The notes under the pieces: generated by a model
Told to the model about the DNA's origin: nothing
The model's database searches: none
What the model saw: only the letters and a program-made list of their open reading frames with translations
In this document: positions 9,891 to 19,652 of the stretch, in pieces
Layout of the letters: every line of letters starts with the position of its first letter
How positions within the stretch are numbered: the first letter of the stretch is position 1
Origin: Chara braunii
Taxonomy: Eukaryota; Streptophyta; Charophyceae; Charales; Characeae
NCBI GenBank assembly: GCA_003427395.1
Contig: BFEA01000113.1
Location: 1,950,177-1,973,580, forward strand
Length of the DNA: 23,404 nucleotides
Direction: 5' to 3'
Program-made: the position numbers and the translations under genes

Positions 9891-10676
9891 ACTACTTACC
9901 TTTTACTTTCCTCATTATCAGTTCCCCCGCTGCCCGTCGCTCGCCTGTTGTCCTCGTAGTAGCGCTCGGTCACACAGTCGACCAGTAGGGCCACTACTCG
10001 CTCACACTCTGCTCAGCCTCCTCTGTTCGTCCTTACCTCTCATTGCCGCTTTGCTCCGTTCTACAGCCCCCGCACGTGATGTTCCCCTTTGCCTTGCCTG
10101 CTCCCCTGCGCAGTCTCCTCCCATCTACTGCCTCCTCACTGTGACTTCACGCTCCTTAGCGATGCGCTGCCCGTCTCCTCTGCGCGCATGCACCCGGCGC
10201 TGATCCCGCCCGGGTTCATTCATCCCTTCCCTCTCCCTCCGTAGCTGACCGTTGCTCCCCCGCTGCTCGCTAGCGCCCGTAGCTGCACTGCCCTGCTCGT
10301 CACAATTAGCGCAGCTCCTAGCAGCCCGTTGTCGGCTGTGCTACTGCTCCGCCCGCTGCTGCCTAGCAATGCCCGACCAGACCCACCGCTTGTTCCCCAA
10401 AAATGTGTCGTTGGTCCTCCCCGACCGGCACTGATCAAAGACTACTGAAGCCCAGAGGGGGAAAGGACCGGAGGGAAGAAACAGTGACTAGCCCATCGAA
10501 GGGGCCCGACCCGGATGCTACCTGCCGACCCCTGGCCGGTACCACCTACCTGCTGCAGCAGGTATTACACCTGCTAGTGGGTGCAGCTCCCGCACGTTCC
10601 CTCGTTGGGGACTTGAGCACGGATGTGGCTGGGACGGGGGTCCCCATAGTAACATAATGGGGTAACTTCGGCGCAG
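9891..10676. other. Unassigned GC/C-rich DNA
   Basis: No gene is recognised. GCATGCACCCGG(C/T)GC occurs near 9076 and again near 10187, so part of the upstream C-rich region is duplicated about 1.1 kb away. Short plus-strand frames at 10252-10434 and 10403-10657 lack known motifs. CTGCTGCAGCAG at about 10551-10562 is a small palindrome. Confidence 0.3.
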
Positions 10677-10990
10677 TCATGATATCAGTTTGTAATCCCA
10701 TTTCAGACAGCTTTGCAAATACACCACCCCCGACGCGACTTTACCGGACCCGAAGTGTAGGCCATATACAACCAGCACTACCAGCCGCCCCTTAGTTCTC
10801 AGCCATGGCATGAAAATGTCAGTATCCCGAACACGCCGACCCGACAAACGGGGCATGTACTCAAGGTCCTTGACTGTCGTGACGGCCATCCGTACTCGGC
10901 AAATACCGCATCGGGGCCAGTTGTGTCGGTCCGGACGTCGACCTCGGAGCCGATCACCGAGTCAAAGGCACGAAATCAAGGCAGGAATAA
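10677..10990 (-). pseudogene. Possible coding relic, unrecognised
   Basis: On the minus strand one frame is open for 70 codons (ATG at 10889 to stop at 10677). A second frame, upstream and overlapping, reads FDSVIGSEVDV then DAVFAEYGWPS from about 10962. The two frames together look more protein-like than the surrounding DNA and could be one frameshifted gene. I cannot assign a family. The evidence is composition and openness only; an (AAT)n run at 10985-11000 sits at the upstream edge. Confidence 0.15.
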
Positions 10991-11225
10991 TAATAATAAT
11001 ATCAATGCATAAAAATAATAAAAGCGGGGAAACACAAAAACCAAGAGGACGAGGGGCTGCACGTCCCGCTGGCCTCCGACGCCGCGCATACCCAGGCCAC
11101 GCATGGTTGCACCCTTCCGTTAATACCCTGCGCGCACCGCTTACCCAGGCGAGGACCTAAGCCTCCTCTCTTGCGCACGCCGTCAGGCGGGCGAGGCCGC
11201 CCTCGCGTGAGTTGCAAAGAACACG

Positions 11226-11251
11226 CCAAATACCCTTGTAAGGGTATTTGG
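11226..11251. repeat. 26-bp palindrome, 12-bp perfect stem
   Basis: Left arm CCAAATACCCTT (11226-11237), GT loop, right arm AAGGGTATTTGG (11240-11251). A related copy with a different outer stem lies at 14727-14748. Both are followed by a TAC..CGACA sequence, so they belong to one dispersed repeat family. This could be the palindromic core or fused termini of a small non-autonomous transposon. Confidence 0.8.
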
Positions 11252-11780
11252 TACGACACTGATCCCTGCTTAGACCGGTCCTAATGTCCCGGGCTGTCCC
11301 AACACAGTCTCAACTACACTTTAACCAGGAAGGATACACCCCAACCAACCGCAAGTGCACGCCGCCTCCAATCACCACGTCCGCTTAAAATAGCCTCAAC
11401 AACCACTCGTGTCTCAACTTCAAGTTGGTCTACATTGGTCCCAAAATGGTTCCAGGCGGTCCCATATCATCGCCCACATCACTGGATGGCTCCAAAACTG
11501 AAACCGCTTGCATTGCATGCCACAAAAAAAATAAAGGCGGCCTTGGGTGGAAATCGCATGTGCCTCCAACCCAATAATTAATGTCAAGTGCACTCACTCC
11601 ACACCGGTCCACACACCACTCCCGTACGATCCCAACCGCGCACCTCTGCCCATCCATCCTCTATAGCATGTCGAAATCTGCCATAATCGCTGCGCACCAC
11701 AAAAAATGGGACCGTCGCTCGTCGCGCCATGAAAACTGGTACCACGACTGTCGTACGACACTACCGTCAGATCTCATACC

Positions 11781-11925
11781 AAAATAATGATTCCTCTGAG
11801 CTGCAAAATCCCGGCAACATTGCCTCTTAGAAAGAGTGTCGTTGACGTGCTGGCAAAATAATGGCTCCTCTGAGCTGCAAAATCCCGGCAACATTGCCTC
11901 TTAGAAAGAGTGACGCCGCATGGTA
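11781..11925. repeat. 74-bp tandem duplication
   Basis: AAAATAATG(A/G)(T/C)TCCTCTGAG starts at 11781 and again at 11855. The copies are nearly identical across the shared CTGCAAAATCCCGGCAAC and CTCTTAGAAAGAGTG blocks, then diverge at their ends. The high identity suggests a recent event compared with the neighbouring 49-bp repeats. No coding role is evident. Confidence 0.85.
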
Positions 11926-11996
11926 AAACCAACGGTATTTCTCCCTATAAAGAAATGTTAACACCGCCGCAAAATGAGCATCACAACCCCACTGAA

Positions 11997-12170
11997 GTGT
12001 TGCTGCCGTCGTGCCAAAAATAATGGCAGCACTCCTTCGCCTACAGTGTCGTTGCCGTCGTGCCGAAAAAAATGACAGCACTTCCCCACTGACAGTGTCG
12101 CTGCCGCCGTGCCAAAAAAATTAGGCAGCACTTCCTCCTCAAAAGAAAGGTTGCCGCCGAGACAAAATTT
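11997..12170. repeat. 49-bp minisatellite, about 3.5 copies
   Basis: GTGT(C/T)G(T/C)TGCCG(T/C)CGTGCC begins at 11997, 12046 and 12095, exactly 49 bp apart, and a decayed copy starts at 12144. Each unit carries a GTGCC...GCAGCAC or GTGCC...ACAGCAC inverted pair around an A-rich spacer. Minus-strand frames here (12081-11827, 12179-11958) merely translate the repeat. Confidence 0.9.
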
Positions 12171-12561
12171 CGATAGCATAATCCTTTATGACGCTTGACG
12201 TTCACGGCACTGTGCAGACCCAATGCAGCCTACCGGTCGCAGCACCAACGCAGATGTGGGCAGCTAGCTACCAACCTCCGCTATGGCTGCCCTCCTCCTC
12301 TAGTGCTTCTGCAGACCTCCAGCATCTTCACCAAGCAGGCCACCGCTCCACCAGCGACCTCTCCCCTCCAACAGCAACCAACCAGCATTCATATAACTGA
12401 ACATCCCAACAACACTATAAAAATTGTGAGGCTGCTGGGTTGAGAGCTGGATTTTATAGCCAGCTGAAGGACTGTGCGCAACCACTTGGTCCACAATAAA
12501 AAAAACGGAGTTGGGCTGGACACTTGATCTGAACTCACGATCAAGGGTCAAAATCGTTGAT

Positions 12562-12632
12562 GTTCCCCTAGGGGAACCAAGGCCTTCCAATCCCTGAAGC
12601 ATCTGGCCTTCCAATCAGGCCACATGCTTCAG
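12562..12632. repeat. 16-bp palindrome and 14-bp-stem hairpin
   Basis: GTTCCCCTAGGGGAAC (12562-12577) is a perfect palindrome. 17 bp further on, CTGAAGCAT (12594-12602) pairs with ATGCTTCAG (12624-12632), and inside it GGCCT (12605-12609) pairs with AGGCC (12617-12621), leaving a 7-nt TCCAATC loop and a 2x2 internal loop. AGGCCTTCCAAT-like sequence also occurs just before the hairpin, so loop and inner arm are duplicated. Confidence 0.8.
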
Positions 12633-12660
12633 ACAATGGTTGTACCCAGCCATTTTTGCA

Positions 12661-12682
12661 GTCTGTTCAAAAACGAACAGAC
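12661..12682. repeat. Hairpin GTCTGTTC / GAACAGAC
   Basis: Perfect 8-bp stem with an AAAAAC loop. It resembles the hairpin at 13551-13574 (CGTTCGTT / AACGAACG) and weaker TGTTC/GAAC pairs near 12968 and 13716, which suggests one repeat family with changing stems. Confidence 0.6.
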
Positions 12683-13194
12683 GCAGTCACATCTACTTTT
12701 ACAGTCTTCCAGACTCGAACCTAGCCACGGTCGCGGCTACATACGTGGCCGTTACTCATTCTTCCCCCCTTTTTTTTTTCCCTTCCTTCCTTTTTTTCGT
12801 TTTCCTACCCTCTCGTTTTTCCATGTGAGGGCCAACTCGAATGGCCAGCCCCTCACATTCATTTCACAGCGTCGAACTAGAGTCAAGCTTAACAGGGTCT
12901 TCTGCCTTTTGCGTCCGTACCTAGGCTCTTATGGCGCCAGGTTCGGACATGCCCAAGGTCTACAGCCTGTTTCAAGAACGAACACGAGCAAATAGTTAGT
13001 GCCACGCTGAAAGGGGGGGGGGGAAGAAAAATGAAGAAAAAATAATAATAATAAAATTTAAAGAAAATCGAAAGGAAAAAAAAAGAAAAAAAACGAAGTA
13101 AACTTAACTCGAAAACGAAGGACTGCTCATTCAAAACTCTTGTAACCCGCTCGTTGAAACGAATGCATGCATAATGCAACCTGAACAAAAGTCA
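12683..13194. other. Low-complexity T- and A-rich tracts
   Basis: A C/T-rich stretch (12765-12820) and an A/AAT-rich stretch (13008-13100) with a G11-12 run at 13013-13024. The A-rich stretch resembles 13575-13710, including a shared ACGAAGT..AA element, so the two probably duplicate each other. No gene is seen. Confidence 0.5.
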
Positions 13195-13550
<356 letters not shown>

Positions 13551-13553
<3 letters not shown>

Positions 13554-13574
13554 CGTTCGTTAAAACGAACGGGT
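13551..13574. repeat. 24-bp palindrome
   Basis: ACTCGTTCGTT (13551-13561) pairs with AACGAACGGGT (13564-13574), 11 pairs with one G-T, and an AA loop. It resembles the 12661 hairpin in its T/A loop and TTC/GAA inner stem. Confidence 0.7.
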
Positions 13575-13900
13575 ACCCGCCCCCCAAAAAAAAGAAAATC
13601 TAAAAATTAAAGAATGAAAAACATATATATAAATAAATAAAATCTAAACAAATTTAAAAACTCAAGAAAATCTACGAAGTTAAATAAAAGAAACTTACCT
13701 TTGAAAACAGTCGCCTGTTCAGAACAAACACCGTCAGGTGCACTGGGGCTTGAAACACCCCAGTCACTTCCTATAGCGCCATCTGGTGCTCCAACTTTAG
13801 TTAGTTTTTTTTTTTTCTCCTTGCCCCATTGGCGTACACCAACGGCCATATCTCGTGGCTGGCCCACGAGCTATTGAAATGTCAATCCGAGTTCGATTGC
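13575..13900. repeat. A-rich tract followed by hairpin chain 1
   Basis: After an A-rich stretch, a series of small stems follows: TGTTC/GAACA (13716-13726), CACC/GGTG (13729-13740), ACTGGGG/CCCCAGT (13742-13748, 13758-13764), AGCGCCA/TGGTGCT (13775-13781, 13784-13790, one G-T), TTGG/CCAA (13829-13842), CTCGTGG/CCACGAG (13852-13858, 13864-13870) and CAATC/GATTG (13883-13899). No gene is recognised. Confidence 0.55.
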
Positions 13901-14136
13901 TGGCGGGATCGAAAAAAAACTTTATACCATTTATCGATTTATACGTGTCATCCTTGCGCAGGCGCCATACTCGTTTGTTCACGGTGTCCAGGAGATCGCA
14001 CGGTCGAAATTCACCGCGTCATTCGATTTTGACCGATCTACTCCTCACAAAAGGAGCTAGTCTAATTTTTCAGTGTACCTCAGGTTTGATGTGTGTATCA
14101 GCAGCATGTGAGTCTGGTGTCTTACCGACTGGGCTA
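13901..14136. other. Unassigned; weak tRNA-like A box on the minus strand
   Basis: Read on the minus strand from about 14137, TAGCCCAGTCGG fits the tRNA A-box consensus, and CATCAAACC about 32 nt downstream fits the B box at eight of nine positions. I could not fold a complete cloverleaf with acceptor and T stems. It may be a tRNA-derived SINE head or chance. CTCCT/AGGAG pair at 14041-14056. Confidence 0.25.
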
Positions 14137-14270
14137 GCTCCTACTACGAGAATAGTAGGAGCAACTCCTATATATGAGGAGTTTTGCCCTAGTCATCCCT
14201 CTGCCTGTGGCTCAACAGGCCTCGCCTGCTTGAGGCCTAACAGGCCTTGCTTCCTGGCCTCCGTCCTGTT
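14137..14270. repeat. Hairpin chain 2
   Basis: Adjacent stems: GCTCCTACTA/TAGTAGGAGC (14137-14146, 14153-14162), directly abutting AACTCCT/AGGAGTT (14163-14169, 14177-14183); then GCCTGT/ACAGGC (14203-14208, 14215-14220), overlapped by AGGCCTC/GAGGCCT (14217-14223, 14232-14238), then AACAGG/CCTGTT (14239-14244, 14265-14270) with an inner AGGCC/GGCCT. The third and fourth stems exclude each other. Another 6-bp stem, CGAGGT/ACCTCG, is at 14347-14361. Confidence 0.7.
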
Positions 14271-14726
14271 GGTTAGCCGCGTGATCGTAGCTTGATTGGT
14301 CACCCAACTAGGTAGGTTTCGACATCGGTCTGTCGGCCCTCTGGCTCGAGGTCAAACCTCGTGGCCCAAAAAATAAATAAAGAAAACTTCCTATTCCTCC
14401 CGCATCGTGACCCTATACCCGGCATGGTGGTTCCTTTTAAGCCTATCGAGGCCTTAACTCGCGTCGCTTAGCAGCCACGCTTTTACTTTGAGTAGGATAG
14501 ATCTAGTTTTAGCATTTCCACATCCGGACCCCTCTTCAGCTCGCTGGAAACTGCCGACTACCGCCACTACTTTCGGACGACGCAAGCGTTCGAACTATAG
14601 TTCAAAAAGTTTCAGTTTTCCAGTCATAGGTTATGTCTGAATAAACTTTTAGCGAACGTCTGTCTCATAAAGTCCTCCAATTCAACGAAAAGGTCAGACG
14701 ACGTCCGACATTGAACCCCCCCAAGC
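14271..14726. other. Unassigned DNA before satellite block 2
   Basis: No gene is recognised. GAACTATAGTTC (about 14590-14601) is a 12-bp palindrome. Sequence is mixed and short open frames lack motifs. Confidence 0.3.
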
Positions 14727-14748
14727 AGATACCCTTGTAAAGGTGTCT
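14727..14748. repeat. Second copy of the ACCCTTGTAA palindrome
   Basis: AGATACCCTT (14727-14736), GT loop, AAAGGTGTCT (14739-14748): nine of ten positions pair, one as G-T. Compared with 11226-11251 the loop side CTTGTAA is kept while AAATACC/GGTATTT has become AGATACC/GGTGTCT, a paired change in the outer stem. It lies 10 bp before the start of satellite block 2. Confidence 0.7.
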
Positions 14749-14757
14749 ACTCCGACA

Positions 14758-15437
14758 ACGTTGCTCTCCCCTTCCATTTTTGATGATTAATGAGGAGTGT
14801 AGGTAGGGGAAAACCTTTTTTTTTTTAAATATGAAAAAATATATGATTCCTTTGTTGGTTGACCATTGCTTTCCTCTTCCATGGTTGATGATTAGTGGGG
14901 AGTGTTCATGGGGGAAGACTTTTTTTTTTCTTCGAAATATAAAAAAATGTATGATTGCTTTGTTGGTTGATCGTTGCTCTCCCCTTCCATGGTTGATTAT
15001 TAGTGGGGAGTGTAAGGGGGGTAACCTTTTTTTTTTTGAAATATGACAAAATGTATGATTGCTTTGTTGATTGATTGTTACTCGACCCTTGCTATTGTTG
15101 ATGATTAGTGGGGAGTGTAGGTCGGGGGAGAATCCTCCCCCCAACTTTTTTTTTTTTAAATATAAGAAAATGTACTTGATTGTTTTGTTGATAGATCGTT
15201 ACTTTCCCCGTCCATTGTTGATGATTAGTGGGGAGTGCAGGTGGGGGAAGAATCACGATTCTGCCCCCACCTTTTTTTTTTGGAAATATGAAAACATGTA
15301 TGATTACTTTGTTGATTGATCGTTGCTCTCCCCTTCCATTTTTGATAATCCGTGGGGAGTGTAGGTAGGGGGAAACCTTTTTTTTTTTAAATATGAGAAA
15401 ATGTATCATTGCTTTGTTGGTTGATCGTTGCTCTCCA
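14758..15437. repeat. Satellite block 2
   Basis: Six to seven units of the same family as 1-1893, more homogeneous. Core starts at 14947, 15051, 15170, 15296 and 15401 give spacings of 104, 119, 126 and 105 bp. The long units keep both arms of the GC-rich inverted repeat (best at 15239-15272, 16 pairs with one mismatch); the short units lack the right arm. The block is cut at 15437 in mid-unit. Confidence 0.95.
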
Positions 15438-15671
15438 CGTTATCGCTCGCGCTAATACGTTCGCGAATTACAGATGTCGCGAAAAAGGTCTTAAGAATTC
15501 GTGCTAATCCTAGTTGTAGTAGACGCAAGGTTCATAGGACAACGCTAGAAGCTACCTACACAGAAAAACACGTGAAACCTTGGAACTCATCCGTTCCGAC
15601 TAGGCCGAGGGACAAAGGCAGAGAGGATCGAACGTGCAACTATCCCGAACGTGTGCAGTTCGCTACCGGTT

Positions 15672-15720
<49 letters not shown>
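15438..15720 (+). other. Segment ending in a 48-A tract
   Basis: About 235 bp of non-satellite DNA followed by 48 uninterrupted A (15673-15720). On the plus strand this has the layout of a retroposed transcript or SINE with a poly-A tail. On the minus strand it contains GTTCGATCC, a perfect B-box match, and CGGCCTAGTCGG, an 11/12 A-box match, but in the wrong order for one tRNA. I could not find target-site duplications. The A-run may also be a length-unstable assembly feature. Confidence 0.4.
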
Positions 15721-15723
<3 letters not shown>

Positions 15724-16032
15724 ATAGTCCGTGTTTTTTTAAAGCGAAAGTCGACGTGGCCAAACGCTGTCCGAGTAACTTAGTTTCCTTCAGTGAACAA
15801 AATTTCCTCGACTACCCTGTCTGTTTCAAACATTACACACATTACCTTATCTAACGATTCAAACTAAGAAGATAAGAACAAAACAACGAAAACCATGCAA
15901 AAGACAAAAACAACTTTTCTGAAAAATCAGAAGTCACAACTCGGTCATTCCCTACTTACTCCAACAACTCCAAAATCAGTCCATCGGGAAGTTCCTCAAT
16001 CTCAGTTCTCGTTTAATGACAGCTTTCTCCCG

Positions 16033-16833
16033 GGGATTTTACTTCGATCGATGTATTTTGGTCGATCAGATGTAAGTAGCTACAAATCGTAACACTTTTT
16101 TGTTACCTGCTCCCCCAGGAATAAAAGGATTGCCAATTTTTTATCTCAATCTCATTTGCGAGTGAAATGTTGTCCTTGTTTCGTGACATCTGAATACTTT
16201 CCAGGTATGGTAAGAGTTTGTGCACCTAATGTCGCATCCGAGAAAATTTAGCACGCCACTCTTGTCATCGGTCTGTTTCAGAACCAAGTTCTTAGGGTAG
16301 CATGTCGAAAAGCGTTGCATGATCCAATGAAATGTGTTCCCTAACAAAGACGCAGTTACAAGCATCAAATCATAGACCAAACGTACGCCAAAGACTTGAC
16401 GACCGTACTTCCCTAGACTGCCCATGAACATGCATTCCTCGTATGTACACAAGATGCAGGTCGAAGATGGGTAGCTGCACTTTCCCATAGGGATCCCGAC
16501 GTCCTGTCTGAGTAAGACTCCTTTTGTGTAAGTGTAGGTATGCTGCAAGTCAACGTGCACAAATGTTGAGATGTCACCGGAAGTCAGTGTCCTCTAGTGG
16601 TCTTCTCCGGTCGTCATCCCGAAAGTACTTCCCTTACTCCTTGTGTTCACCCATACAAAACTCCTTCCCTTCTCCCCATGAAATTCCATCAACCATGAAA
16701 GTGACCTTAAGATGTCGTCGTGAGGGAGCTTGCTAAACATATCCTTTATATCAAAAGATTTTACCAACACACACGGCGTCCGTCGAAAGCGACGAATCTT
16801 CGAGTTAATTCTATCGAACCTTATAGTCAAATG
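16033..16833 (-). pseudogene. Penelope-like reverse transcriptase relic
   Basis: Minus strand, 5' end at about 16833 where satellite stops. The frame reads FDRINSKIRRF, then SFDIKDMFSKLPHDDI (RT motif A with its Asp, 16755-16735), KGRSFVWV, an in-frame TAG at 16594-16596, then in the same frame SGDIST, LLRQDVGIPMG (16512-16483, the GIPMG of motif B), GVRLVYDLMLV at motif C (about 16390), NLVLKQTDD and NFLGCDI. A TAA at 16141-16143 ends the frame; a neighbouring frame continues with KNWQSFYSWGSR, a stop, then QKSVTICSYL to about 16033. Order and spacing fit Penelope-like RTs, not LTR or LINE RTs. Motif C keeps one Asp where DD is expected, so the enzyme is dead. No N-terminal region or GIY-YIG nuclease is present, consistent with 5' truncation. 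Confidence 0.68.
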
Positions 16834-19652
16834 GGGAGTGTACGTGGGGGGAAATCTTCTTGCTTCGAAATATGAGAAAATGTATGATTGCTTCGTTGGT
16901 TGATCGTTGCTCTTACCTTCCATGGTTGCTAACTAGTGGGGAGTGTAGGAGAAGGGAGACTTTTTTTTTTTCGAAATATGAAAAAATGTATAATTGCTTT
17001 GTTGGTTGATTGTTGCTCATCTCTTTCATGGTTGATAATTTTTAGGGAGTGTGTGTGGGGGGGGGACCTTTTTATTTTTCAAAAATAAGAAAATGTATGA
17101 TTGCTTTGATGGTTGATCATTGCTCTTTCTTCTACACTTAACGATTTGTGGGGAGTATAGGTGAGTGTAGGTGGGGGGGTAATTATGATTTCCCCCCCAC
17201 GTTTTGTTTTTCAAAATATGAATGAATGCATGATTGCTTTGTTGGTTGATCGTTGCTCACCCCTTCCACGGTTGAGGATTAGTGAGGAGTGTACGTGCAG
17301 TTTTTCCCCCCACCTTTGTTTTTCGAAATATGACAAAATATATGATTGCTTTGTAGGTTGATCGTTGCTCTTTTGAGTCTCCTCTTCCATGGTTGAAAAT
17401 TAGTGGGGAGTGTAGGTGGGGGGAAACTTTTTTTTTTTAAATATGAAAAAACGTATGATTGCTTTGTTGGTTGATCGTTGCTCTCCTCTTCCATCGTTGA
17501 TGATTAGTGGAAAGAGTTCCTGGCGGGAGAATTTTTTTTTTTCGAAATATGAAAAAATGTATAATTGCTTTGTTGGTTGATCGTAACTCTCCTTATGCAT
17601 GGTTGATGATTAGTCGGGAATGTATGTAGGGAGAGACTTTTTTGTTTTTGAAATATGAGAAAATGTATGATTATTTTGTTGGTTGATCCTTGCTCTTCCT
17701 TTCCATGGTTGATAACGAATGGGGAGTGTAAATGAAGGGAGACTTTTCTTTTTCGAAATATGAAAAAATGCATAATTGCGTTGTTCGTTGATTGTTGCTC
17801 ATCTCTTCCACGGTTGATAATTTGTAGGGAGTGTAGATGGGGGGAGACCTTTATTTTTTTTTAAATATAAAAAAATGTATGATTGTTTTGTTGGTTGATC
17901 ATTGCTCTCTTCTTCCATGGTTAACAATTTGTGGGGAGTGTCGTTGAGTGTAAGTGGGACGATTCCTTCCCCACCTTTTGTTTTTCAAAATATGAATGAA
18001 TGTATAATTGCTTTGTTGGTTGATCGTTGCTCACCCCTTCCATGGTTGAGAATTAGTGAGGAATGTACATGGGGATTCTGCCCCCACCTTTTTTTTTTGA
18101 AATATGACAAAATGTATGATTGCTTTGTTGGTTGATCGTTGCTCTCCTAAGTCTCCTCTTCCATGGTTGATAACTTGTGGGGAGTGTAGATGAAGGGAGA
18201 CCTTTATAATTAACGGAGACTGTAGGTGGGGACAAACCTTTTGTTTTTTTAAATATGAGAAATCGTATGATTACTTCGTTGGGTGATCGTTGCTCTCCTC
18301 TTCCATCGTTGATGATTAGTGGAAAGTGTTCGTGGGGGGAGACTATTCTTTTTTCGAAATACAAGAAAATGTTTGATTGCTTTGTTGGTTGATCGTTGCT
18401 CTCCCCTTCCATGGTTGCGAACACGTGGGGAATGTAGGTGAAGGGAGACCTTTTGTTTTTCAAAATATGAAAAAATGTATGATTGCTTTGTTGTTTGATC
18501 GTTGGTCTCCCCTTCCATGGTTGATAATTTGTGGGGAGTGTAGGTGGGGGTTGACCTTTTTTTTTTCAAATATGAGAAAATGTATGATTGCTTTGTTGGT
18601 CGATCGTTGCTCTTCTTTTCCATGGTTGACAATTAGTGGGGAGTGTAGGTAGGAGGAGACTCACGATTCTCCTCCCACATTTTGTTTTTCAAAATATGAA
18701 TAAAAGTATGATTGCTTTGTTAGTTTATCGTCTCTCACCCTTTCCATAGTTGAGGATTAGTGGGGAGTGTAGGTGAGGGGAAAATCGTCCCCCACCTATG
18801 TTTTTTTAAAATATGAGAAAATGCATAATTGATTTGTTGGTTTATCGTTGCTCTCCTCTTCCAAAGTTGACGATTAGTGGGCAGTGTAGGTGGGGGGAGA
18901 ATCGTTATTCTCCCCCAACCATTTTTTTTTCGAAATTAAAATAAAACGTATGATTGCTTTGTTGGTTGATCGTTGCCCTCGTTTTCCATGGTTGGTGATT
19001 AGTAAGGTGTATACGTGTAGGAATGTTTTTTTTCCTCAAAATATGAAAAAATGTATGATTGCTTTGTTAGTTGAATGTTGATGTCCCCTTCCATGGTTGA
19101 TAGTTACTGGAGAGTGTAGGTACGGGGAAACCTTTTTTTTTTTAAATATGAAAAAAATTATGATTGCTTTGTTGGTTGATCGTTGCTCGACCCTTGCATG
19201 GTTGATAATTAGTGGGGAGTGTAGGTTGGGGGAGAATCGCGATTCTCTCCAACTCTCTTTTTTCAAAACATAAGAAAATGTATGATTGCTTTCTTGGTAT
19301 GGTTGATGATTAGTGACGAGTAGAGCTGGGGGAAAACTTTTTTTTTTTAATATGAAAAAATGTAAAATTGCTTTGTTGGTTGATCGTAGCTCTCCTCTTG
19401 CATGGTTGATGATTGGTTGGGAATGTATGTGGGGGGAGACTTTTTTTTTTTCAAAATATGAGAAAACGTATGATTGGTTTGTTGGTTGAGCATTGCTCTC
19501 CCTTTCCATGGTTGATAACGAATGGGGAGTGTAAATGAAGGGATACTTTTTTTTTTTCGAAATATGAAAAAATGTATGATTGTTTTGTTGGTTGATCGTT
19601 GCTCTCTCCTTCCATGGTTCATAATTTGTGGGGAGTGTAGGTGGGGGGAGAA
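16832..19652. repeat. Satellite block 3
   Basis: About 25 units, the longest and most regular block. Palindrome-bearing units include 17171-17200 (GTGGGGGGG / CCCCCCCAC), 18652-18675 (GGAGGAGA / TCTCCTCC), 18889-18920 and 19225-19253 (GTTGG + GGAGAATC / GATTCTCTCC + AAC). Other units lack the right arm. It begins in mid-unit at 16832, which with the cut at 15437 suggests that blocks 2 and 3 were one array. Minus-strand frames through it repeat HSPLIINHGRGEQRSTNKAI-like peptides and are not genes. Confidence 0.95.

Noticed and set aside
12690-12760. tRNA on the minus strand (GGTTCGAGTC)
   Set aside because: A B-box match only; no A box at the right distance and no cloverleaf.
13829-13910. tRNA gene on the plus strand (GTTCGATTG B-box-like)
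   Set aside because: The A box fits poorly and acceptor and D stems do not fold.
15895-16092. 65-codon plus-strand ORF
   Set aside because: It lies antisense to the decayed 3' part of the RT relic and shows no motif.
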